Below, piece after piece: positions 50,595 through 59,833 of a stretch of DNA of 64,000 nucleotides (the stretch's first letter is position 1; each line of letters opens with the position of its first letter). The DNA is from Hemibagrus wyckioides (Eukaryota > Chordata > Actinopteri > Siluriformes > Bagridae): positions 20,466,780 to 20,530,779 of the forward strand of contig NC_080710.1 of NCBI RefSeq assembly GCF_019097595.1, in the 5' to 3' direction. The notes under the pieces are model-generated. The model did no database searches, was not told where the DNA came from, and worked only from the letters and a program-made list of their open reading frames with translations. A program made the translations under genes and the position numbers.

Positions 50595-50600
50595 TTTATT
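50595..50600 (-). terminator. Possible hint3 polyadenylation signal
   Basis: This is AATAAA on the minus strand, 100 bases past the hint3 stop. A LINE/SINE-like tail lies between the stop and this signal. Usage is inferred. Confidence 0.4.
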
Positions 50601-50633
50601 TTCATATTTTTATATTTCTTCATTAGAGCAACT

Positions 50634-50690
50634 GTAACATGGCAAAGGAATTTCCCCCTGGGATTAATAAAGTTCTTTGAATCTTGAATG
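50634..50690 (+). mobile_element. LINE/SINE 3' tail inside the hint3 3' UTR
   Basis: The plus strand carries a stretch reading AATTTCCCCCTGGGATTAAT followed by AAAGTTCTTTGAATCTTGAAT. Fish LINEs and their SINE partners commonly end with a GGAATTTCCCC...GGATCAATAAAGT block. It is antisense to hint3 and falls just after the stop codon, so it would be transcribed in the 3' UTR. Confidence 0.55.
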
Positions 50691-50699
50691 ATATTTCCA

Positions 50700-53600
50700 T
50701 CAGTCCATTGATTTTAGTCTTTTGATCAACTGGTCAGCCTGTAAAATAAAAACAAGAAGAAGACAGTGTACATGTTTTATTTGTTTCTGTCACTTATGTA
50801 CACAATATTCCTTTTAATGTAATCACCTCCACTTCGTCTTGAACAGGAACTTTTATATTCTACTTTAATGCCTAAGCATGCTTTCTACAACATATGAAAT
50901 ACTCGAGTGTTTCTGCTACCTCCATGATTCTATTCCAGTAACTGGGCAGTGTGTGTTGGTAATAGGACACTAGAAATCACTGTAATAGGAAAATAGAAAT
51001 CACTGCTGTTTCATGGCTGGATTTGAAAGAGTAGTCTTTACAAAAGGGGCATCAAACTCAATTTTAACAGGGCTACATTAGTATATTTGTGTGCCTTTAA
51101 TTTAAAACTATACATTTTTTAAGGTAAGTCAAAATGGTATAGGAGATTTCTAGGAAAAAGACCTGCTAACAGAAACTATTCACATGTATACAATATTAGG
51201 TCATTAAATTTATTAAATTGGGTTTTTTTTAGGTTGGAGAAAAATAGTAGGTGTTCTATAGACTAATCAATTATACTCATTTCTTAAGTAATTACTGCTA
51301 TGGGGATTTCAACTAGTCAGGAAAAGGCCATAAATCAGTTGATAAAGAAATGAAAGCAGATGGTAAAAACAACCTAAATGCACTATTTCAGACGAGATCA
51401 CACAAATTCTGCAGTTAGCTGCATATTACACAAGACTAAACTGGGAAAGTCTGCACTGGAATGATTCACCATGGAAGCACACAGCCAGGCACACACCCAG
51501 TCACATCTGGGGCAATTTAGCATAACCAATACATCTACCCACATATTTATGGAGAGAAAAATGGTGATCCCAGAGCTCAGGATTGTCCATGTGCTTTGGA
51601 GCTGAGAGGTGGCAAGCTGTGTTTTAAAGTACCTACCTACTTTTATTTTTACATACAATATAAAAAGTTATAACACTGGGGAAATGCCAAGGTGTGAAAC
51701 TTTGACACATACCTAGGTCAGTTATTTGATATTTTCAGTGATAAAAAGTGAATGACTGAAAGAGCAGTCTTTCCAAGTCTTAAAATGAGAGCATCACTAC
51801 TATAGAACTTTTTGGACAGATCGGTGCAAAGGCTATAGAGGTGAAACTTGACAAATTCATTGCTTTACATGTACCACTTTGTGAAGTTTTTAACATAGAA
51901 GAAGAAATTGATCTGGTCAACAATTTATCGTGACAACCTAAAAGGAGGAGCAAAGTCAGCTGAAAGTCTCTTTCACAGATATGAACTATAACCACAGTGT
52001 TTTGCCTGAGCTGAGAAAACAAACAGAAGAGGTCTCATTCTTTGCCAAAACACTGGAAAAATATTCAGTGTATTTAACTTCCAAGTGTCAAATGAAATGA
52101 AATGTACAAACTACTGTGAACACCTACAGTGTGTATCCTTGGTCCCAGGCTTTACAATGGAATAATCATCTGTTCAAGGGTTAGGGTTCAAAGAATTCTT
52201 ACTGTGATGAACCAGTAGGAGTCTAGGCGGTAGATGAAGCGAGAGAAGAAGCCTATTTGACTGGCCGGTGCCAACACGTGGAGGTGTAGATGTGTAACAG
52301 AATGGAACGGAGGCCAGTGAAACCCAAACCTAAAATACACATGATCAGGATATTAAAAAACACAATGGTACAATTCAAAATGGAATTCGACTGGCAATGA
52401 TTGAAAACAGATTGTAAAATCAGTTCAAATTACCTGACATCATTTAAATCGGTGATATTGTTCTTCTGAAGAATTTCTTTTCCTATTTCTACCAATTTCT
52501 CCACTAAGAAAAACAGGTAACAGATGCACAAAGATGAACACACTGTAAAAACTGCACTGGATTTATTTTATAGAGTCTGGGTCTGTTTTTACTTTAAAAT
52601 GCATTCACTGCTCCAGTAATGAACATTAGGATCCCTGAAGTCAGTGTAAACTGCGTAATTGAGGAATTACCAAGTGGAATGTGTTCTTTGCGAAGTGATT
52701 TGCAATTCCTTATGTGTCTTGTTGGCACAACAAGATAGTGATGAGGAGCCCCCGGGTGTATATCTCTGAAACATGTTATGTCTTCATCCTAGGAAAAAGA
52801 GAACATTTACTGTTATCAAATGAAAATTAATTTACTGTCAAATATCACACATACACTATATTGCCAAAAGTTTTGGGACACCCCTCCAAATCACTGAATT
52901 CAGGTGTTGTTTTTCAGTTCCAGTGAAAGGAACTCTTAATGCTTCCGCATACCAAGACATTTTTGACAATTTCATGATCCCAACTTTGTGGGAACAGTTC
53001 AGGGATGACCCCTTCCTGTTCCAACATGACTGTACACCAGTGCACAAAGTAAGGTCCATAAAGACATGGATGAGTGAGTTTGGTGTGGAGGTACTTGATT
53101 GTCCTGCACAGAGTCCTGACCTCATCCCTATAGAATATCTTTGGGATGAATTAGAGTGGAGACTGAGAGCCAGACCTTCTCGTCCAACATCAGTGCCTGA
53201 CCTCACAAATGTGCTTCTAGAGGAATGGTCAAAAATTCCCATAAACACACTAAACCTAAACCTTGTGGAAAGCCTTCCTAGAAGAGTTGAAGCTGTTGTA
53301 GCTCCAAAGGGCGGGCCAACTCCATATTACATTCATGTGCATGTAAAGGCAGATGTCCCAGTTTTGGCCTGACTCGCAGTCTCCGCTCTAATTCATCCCA
53401 AAGGTTTTCTATCAGGTTGAGGTCAGGACTCTGTGCAGGCCAGCCAAGTTCCTCCAGATGATAGACAGATACTTCATTCATCCCAATGGGAAATTTACAA
53501 CTTCCAGCAGTATCCACAAGCATAGGTAATATCACACCAAACTCGCTCATCCATGTCTTTATGGACCTTGCTTTGTGCAATGGTCCACAGTCATGTTGGA

Positions 53601-56600
53601 ACAGGAAGGGGACATCCTCAAACTCCCACAAAGCAATGCTGAAGCATTAAAGGGGCCAAACCCAACCCCTGAATTCAATGATTTGGTGGGTTGTCCCAAA
53701 ACTTTTGGCAATATAGTGTATGAGAACATGGATTTCAGTACAACAAAAAGATAATGTACATAAAATCCTCTGTAATATACACATGTTCCTGGTTAAAATC
53801 ATCTGTGCTACCTTAACTTATTTAACACCAGTGAAAGTCTGCTTCAGAGACTTGCTCCTGATAATGACTGTGAAGCACCTTGAAAATGGATTCTCACACA
53901 CAGCACTGCAACAACCAATTAATGGAATTGATTCAATTTGTTAATAAAAAATAGCTGGCAGGTAATTTCATTACTGATTAGGTGAGCTAAAAACACATTT
54001 AACGGAAATGAGGGAACATGTTTCAAAAGAGAAACTTAACTTAAACTCTAGGCTGTTGGACTAATGACGAAATGTGTTTTCATGTCAGTGTTACACCTCT
54101 GTTGTCCTACCTTAACTGTTACCTGATTATATTACACATTGGCCATATTTTTCCACCTTTACTGAACTTAAAAAAAAACATTATCCCATGCTACTCTGGC
54201 CAAATAGTTGATCATTTGTATGGCAACTCCAAGGGTTGTAAAAGAGCATGATCTTAAATGAATAAATGTTCATGTGAATTATGCAGTGTTAAACAGTAAC
54301 ATAGCATTTCTTAGTACACAGAATGTATATGTTTAATATCCACTATATTGCCAAAGGTTTTGGGACATCTGCCTTTACATGCACATGATGAATTTAATAT
54401 GGAGTTGGCCCACCCTTTGCACCTATAACATCTTTAAATCTTCTGGGAAATCTTTCCACAAGGTTTAGGAGTGCGTTTAGGGGCCTTTTTGACCATTCCT
54501 CTAGAAGCGCATTTGTGAGGTCAGACATGTTGGACAAGAAGTCCTGGCTCTCAGTCTCCACTCTAATTCATACCAAAGGTGTTCTATTGGGTTGAAGTCA
54601 GGACTCTGTAGAGGCCAGACAAGTTCCTCCACACCAAACTCACTCATCCATGTCTTTATGGACCTTGCTTTGTGCACTGGTGTAGTCATGTTGGAACAGG
54701 AAGCGGTCATCCCCAAACTGTTCCCACAAAGTTGGAAGCATGAAATTTTCCAAAATGTCTTGATATGCTGAAGCATTGAGAGTTCCTAAGGGGCCAAGTC
54801 CAACTCCTGAATTCAGTGGTTTGGAGGGCTGTCCCAAAACTTTTGGTAATATAGTGTATCTTGTGTACCAAGTGATTAAGTCTCCATCCTGCTTTCAGCT
54901 CACACTTAAGTCAGTCTCAAAAAGAGTCAACTCACTCAGGCAGTGAACAATTCTGTTCACTCAGTGCTTAATTACTTAGTTTTTTTACTTGATGGATGTT
55001 GCTGAATTCTCAAATAATAATGACTTCACAACCAGACAGTAAATGTTTCTGACTGTGATTCAGTTAAATGAAATGCTGAAATCATACACAGTGTATATAG
55101 TTTTCAGTAGCACTGTGGGGTTAAAATTTTCCTCCCATTTTATCTGTCTATTTTTTATTCATTATTTAACATAATATACATCAACCAGGCATAACATTGT
55201 GACCATCAGCCTAATATTGTATTGGTCCACCTTTTGCTGCCAAAAACAGCCCTGTCCCGTCATGCACTGTGTATTCTGACACCTTTCTGTCAGAACCAGC
55301 ATTAACTTCTTCAGCAATTTGAGCAACAGTAGCTCGTCTGTTGGATCGTACATTAGCTGTCCCTCTGATGTACTCGTTCCTAATCCTGTCCAACCGTGTC
55401 ACTCCCAAAGAGAACCTTAACCTCTTCAGCTCTGCTACCTCCAGTTATGACTCCTGTCTCTTCCTCAGCGACACTGTCTCTAAACCATACAGCATGGCCG
55501 GTCTCACCATTGTCTTGTACACCTTCCCCTTGATTCTTGTTGATATTTTTCTATCACACAGAACTCCCAATACCTTTCTCCACCCATTCCAACCTGCCTG
55601 CACTCGCTTCTTTACCTCTTTCCCACACTCTCCATTACCCTGGACTGTTGACCCCAAAAACTTAAACTCCTGTACCTTCTTCACCATGTAATCTTACTGT
55701 TCCACTTCCCTCCCTTTCATTTCCCTTTCCACATACTGTCTTACTATGACTGACTTTCTTTCCACTTGTCTCCAACGCAAACCTCCACCTCTCCAGGTTT
55801 TCCTCCACCTGCTCCCTGCTCTCACTCCAGATCACAATATCATCTGCAAACATCATTGTCCAAGGAGACTCCTGTCTGACCTCCTCTGACAACTGGTCCA
55901 TCACCATAGCAAACAGGAAGGGGCTCAGAGCTGATCCCTGATGCAGTCCCACCTCCACTTAAAACTCCTCTGTCTGACCTACAGCACACCTCACCACTGT
56001 CCTGCTCCTCTCATACATGTCCTGTACCACTCTGACATACTTCTCTGCTACTCCAGACTTCCTCAAACAGTACCACAGCTCTTCTCTCGGCACCCTGTCA
56101 TACGCTTTCTCCAAGTCTACAAACACACAGTGCAACTCTCTCTTCCCATCCCTATGCTTCTCCATCAACATTCTCAGAACAAAAATTACATCTGTTCTCT
56201 GATCCAGTCGTCTAGCCATCACAATCTGGCCCTTGTCAAACTCGCTCAAATCCTTACGCTTGCCCATTTTTCCTGTTTCTAACATCAACTTTGAGGACAA
56301 AATGTTTACATGCTGCCTAATATATCCCACCCACTAACAGGTGCCATGATGAGGAGATAATCAGCGTTACTCCCTTCACCTGTCAGTGGTCATAATGTTA
56401 TGGCTGATCGGTGTATTCTGCAGCAGTAGTGCCTGAAGGGCGTATCTACAGTATTATTATACACCTGTACATTCACTAAAAAACCTTTACTATACAAGTA
56501 CATTAATCACGTATTGAATAATTGAGTGTCTTAACGCATTATTCAGTCAACACACTGACAAATAAACAGGAAATTAATCGATAATGATATAATTCTCCAA

Positions 56601-56851
56601 ATTAAACACATTTCCAGTGTCAGCGTGAGTTAGCTAGCTTATGTCATGCTAAGTCATTATGGCTAGTTTCACCTGTAAATAATCAACTGTAGTAACATTA
56701 ACGTTAGTCTGTTAACACTCACGCTGTACAGAAACTCGGTGTCCATCTCCCTGTTCACAATCTTACAGAAAATACACTTTTGATCATAACTGTCTAGTTC
56801 TTTCTGAACAGACTCGCCGTCTGCAGTCGGTGTGTTTTCGCTGCCTGCCAT
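50700..56851 (-). CDS. hint3: Histidine triad nucleotide-binding protein 3, complete, 5 exons
   Basis: HINT3 belongs to the HIT superfamily and hydrolyses adenosine phosphoramidates and acyl-adenylates. Exons in gene order: 56723-56851, 52671-52788, 52434-52503, 52203-52329, 50700-50738. All are GT-AG with matching phases; the total is 483 nt (160 aa plus TGA), a little shorter than human (182 aa) at the N-terminus. The CIFCK zinc-type cysteine pair is at residues 26-30. [18 protein letters not shown] is the conserved HIT core. The catalytic histidine triad HLHLHVL is at residues 119-125. [10 protein letters not shown] then [12 protein letters not shown] close the protein. The ATG at 56851 gives MAGSENTP; frame upstream of it has another ATG but in the low-complexity GC/CA tract. 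Intron 1 (about 3.9 kb) is full of Tc1-like relics. The 3' end of the gene lies inside the right copy of the tandem duplication. Confidence 0.95.
51460..51625 (-). mobile_element. SINE-type repeat, antisense fragment
   Basis: GGGGCAATTTAGCATAACCA, GAGCTCAGGATTGTCCATG and GGAGCTGAGAGGTGGCAAGC are body and head blocks of the tRNA-headed fish repeat in reverse. It lies in hint3 intron 4. Confidence 0.5.
52854..53718. mobile_element. Head-to-head rearranged Tc1-like element, family C, in hint3 intron 1
   Basis: It starts CACTATATTGCCAAAAGT and ends with the reverse complement, with TA on both outer sides. The left 510 bp encodes transposase in plus ([44 protein letters not shown]-like [19 protein letters not shown]). 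The right 350 bp encodes a second, partial copy in minus ([34 protein letters not shown]). The switch is near 53366. The minus half also carries a short inserted LINE-like tail (about 53458-53535, GATAGACAGATACTTCATTC and CATCCCAATGGGAAATTTAC). Confidence 0.85.
54341..54858 (-). mobile_element. Deleted Tc1-like element, family C, in hint3 intron 1
   Basis: Terminal repeats CACTATATTGCCAAAGG and TTTGGTAATATAGTG face each other. Minus frames at 54501-54837 keep [38 protein letters not shown] and [20 protein letters not shown], separated by frameshifts. It is about 520 bp and holds only the C-terminal half of a transposase. Confidence 0.85.
55183..56416 (-). mobile_element. Tc1-like element, family B, interrupted by a LINE segment, in hint3 intron 1
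   Basis: The outer parts are Tc1: 55183-55348 (end ACCAGGCATAACATTGTGAC, then [20 protein letters not shown] on the minus strand) and 56197-56416 ([20 protein letters not shown], end TAATGTTATGGCTGATCGGT). Between them is 848 bp of LINE coding sequence. About 220 bp of Tc1 that should join the two parts is missing. Confidence 0.85.
55349..56196 (-). mobile_element. LINE reverse-transcriptase fragment, RTE-like, inside a Tc1 relic
   Basis: Minus frames carry [40 protein letters not shown], and [20 protein letters not shown] (RT catalytic box with ADD), then [39 protein letters not shown] and [17 protein letters not shown]. This is the palm/thumb and C-terminal part of a fish RTE-type LINE. 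Both ends are truncated, frameshifts occur near 55680 and 55960, and no target duplication is visible. Confidence 0.8.
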
Positions 56852-56960
56852 TCTTAAAGCCGTGTCCGTGTGAGCGCGCGCGCACGCACGCACACAGCCC
56901 TCGCATATGACGTCATTTCATCATGGCGGTCTTTCAAAAGTCCTTGTCAGGCAGCTAACT
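56852..56960 (-). promoter_or_regulatory. hint3 core promoter region with CRE and YY1-like sites
   Basis: A perfect palindromic cAMP-response element TGACGTCA is at 56908-56915, 57 bases from the ATG. A YY1-like CATGGCGGTC is at 56922-56931. A GC/CA alternating tract (about 56869-56896) lies next to the start codon. CRE plus YY1-type motifs close to the start are usual in TATA-less housekeeping promoters. Binding is inferred. Confidence 0.55.
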
Positions 56961-57221
56961 GTTTTGAATCTGAGTTTATGAAGATTATAATATTTAGTTA
57001 AGAAGTATTTACTAATAAGGTGTCCTTAACCCTTTATGACGCATAAGCTATCAAGAATTATGTACTACTGTGACAGAAACACTACTACCACCTCTATTAT
57101 TACTAGTATTACGATTTCTACATAAACTGCTATTATTACTTCTAGTTATACGATATAGTGATGTATTACCATTATTATTATTACAGTTATCACTATCACT
57201 GGGGGTAATTAAGCACTGTGT

Positions 57222-57480
57222 ATTCTAACTGGCCAATTTATTAGACGCACCCTGTTATATTGTATTTCCACCTTCTATGTGTACGCTGCCAAAGATATTC
57301 CATCAGCTGGTGTTTTGTTGATGATGGTGGGGAGCACCACCTAACACATTGAGTACTATCTTCTATATGTTCATCTGGATTGCTATCTGATTACAGTTAA
57401 GTGTTTCATATGGTTTGCATAATTTTCGTCCACATCAAACTATTCAGTGAGCTCTCATGCCTTTCCCTGGGGACATTATG
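57222..57480 (-). mobile_element. Possible decayed Tc1-derived fragment
   Basis: TGGCCAATTTATTAGACGCA near 57230 resembles the terminal repeat of family D (its right end reads CCTAATAAAGTG in sense), and ATCAAACTATTCAGTGAGCT with GGGGACATTATGG resembles antisense transposase blocks. Weak and boundary-poor. Confidence 0.35.
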
Positions 57481-58101
57481 GAAGAGAGAACGCTCATCAG
57501 TTTGGATCAATTCAGATTTATTTGTATAGAAGGAGGCAAAGCCATCACAATATAAATATTTCATTATATAGATAAAGATGATCAATCAGTATTACTTTGT
57601 AATAATTCACTGTGACCCTTCACTCAAAGGGGACAAGAGAACCTAAGCCATGTCAGCAGAACAGAGCCACTGATTTTCCCCCTTAATTTATCACCTGTGT
57701 TTTCATATATTTGATATGCCTGGCTTTTTTAAGGTCTATAATTTGGATTCTTGCCTTTTAAATATCTGAAGCATGAGCTGTGGTGTTTCTATTGAAAATA
57801 TTCTATAGCACATTTTGTTATTCCAAAATAATTTCTGATGTTTTGGCTGGAAGGGAATGATTTTATCCTTGGCTCACCTTCAGAACACTTCGAAGATTTC
57901 TATGATGTCAAGCTGATATCACGTCTTTTAGCTTTATTTGATGAAGCCTTATAGTGTCAATCTCATTAGAATGCAGTGTGAGTGCACTGTCTGAGGAATT
58001 CATTTTGTGCAAACACTTGTGTTTGCAAAATCACAGAGCATAGATTAGAAAGGTGGAAACACTGCAACAAGCTCATTCATACAATTGAAAATGCTATACA
58101 A

Positions 58102-58124
58102 GTTGTTGTTGTTGTTGTTGTTGA
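58102..58124. repeat. (GTT)n microsatellite
   Basis: About seven GTT units. Confidence 0.85.
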
Positions 58125-58491
58125 TGTGCTAGCAAATAAAGTTTCTAACATGAAAAAATTAGACACTGCTGCCTTGATAATATGGAATGATCAGATAATG
58201 TATTACAGAACATACACAATCAGATAGTTCAGACTTAAAGACAAGAGGGAAACCATTTTGACCTTAGTGATCATGCCTCTACTTAATAGATAAGCTTTAT
58301 CAATAATGTCATAATAAACAATATCAGAGTTAATTAGGATTTGAAATAAAGGAAAATTAAAAAAAAAGAAAGAAAACAAAAAAAAAAACCCAAACTTTAA
58401 AAAAGATCATGTTGTTTGAGATGTAAAAACTTTACAATTTAGTACCTGGGCTAACTAAAAGGGATTGCATTAATAATGTAGCTAATCTCAG

Positions 58492-58493
<2 letters not shown>

Positions 58494-58574
<81 letters not shown>
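58494..58574. repeat. (TA)n then (GA)n microsatellite
   Basis: About 54 bp of TA followed by about 26 bp of GA. Confidence 0.95.
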
Positions 58575-59795
58575 TACATATATAGATTTTTATTCATTTC
58601 ATTCAGAGATGTCACTGCTTTCCTAGTTCATATGCAAGAGACTTAACAAAAGGTGTAATATAAAGAACTTAGGGACATCATCAAGGAACAGAATAGCTAT
58701 ATATTTGTTTTGTCTTGATAGTTTTTTTGGTTTGTAGATGTTTGAATCTTACTTTGTAAAAATAACTGCATACAGTTCCTCATACTTCCTCCAAATTTAT
58801 TTAATATTCATTCTAAACAGTATTGAAGATTAGAATTAGTGTGTGCCAGTACATAGTATGTTGAAATAATTATCCTAAAGTTACCTGGATGGTCTACTAT
58901 TTATTTTTTGACTAATATTGCCCACAACTCCTTGCACAAGGGAGAAGTTCTGTAATAGTTTGCTTTGCCGAATTCAACAAGCAGACATGGTGGAAATGTG
59001 GAAAAATAAATGGTAAATTAAATTATATAATATAAAATCTATACAGAATAATGAATATAGAAAAGCTGTAATGCAATGAGGAGTTTGTTTGGTAACGGTG
59101 TGTGTAACAAGGCAACAGCCTTCTTTTCCTTGTCCCAGTACTTGCATACTCTTTTGCCACATACTGAAAAGCATGTATATTTTTGTCACAAAAAACTGTT
59201 CCTAATTTTAGTAGGAGAATTGGGTTGCAGCATCAGTGTTAAAACTGATCTATATACACAGTGCATTATGGATAATAGGCACAGTCTCTTAGACATCCAT
59301 GATTAAGTATAAGCACTTATAAAAGTATCAACATCCTGTTAGGGCACAATCTAGGCTAAGGATCCACTGTGACCAGGACCAAGATAATGCATTTAGAGAG
59401 GAAGAATGAATGGATATAACCTGCAGTATATTCATTTAAGTGACAACTTGTTTTGCAGTAATTTTCCAATCTGCTATATTTAATCTAGGTATTGTGTGTA
59501 TGTCTCAGTATACATGAACCACACTGGGTTACTGTACTTTAATCATGCTGATACAATTCTCTGCTGATAGTGACAGTCACATTTCATAGTCACAGTCCAT
59601 GTAATCCTAGTATGAAGTCAACCGGAACAATATTTTTGTTGCCTGCTGGGATTTTTAAAAACATGATTGCCCTTCTTTATTTTATTACTACCTAGAGATA
59701 TCCCTTTATGGGATTTGATGTTCCACTGACTGAGAGCAATTATGCAGATAAAAGATGTGCCTTCATACACTGCCCAAGCACACACTGCCCTAATG

Positions 59796-59797
<2 letters not shown>

Positions 59798-59832
<35 letters not shown>
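59798..59832. repeat. (CA)n microsatellite
   Basis: Pure CA run of about 35 bp. Confidence 0.92.

Positions 59833-59833
<1 letters not shown>

Larger units (their letters stand above)
48925..52220. repeat. Right copy of the tandem segmental duplication
   Basis: This copy carries a dead ABRA-like fragment at its left end and the working 3' part of hint3 (exon 5 and the end of exon 4) at its right end. The two copies are offset by about 4.7 to 5.1 kb, varying with indels. Tc1-like and GATA material at 47590-48810 separates them. Confidence 0.85.

Noticed and set aside
56852..56893. Upstream in-frame ATG of hint3 at 56893
   Set aside because: It would add MRACARAHTDTALR from a GC/CA low-complexity tract; the ATG at 56851 gives the family-like MAGSEN start.
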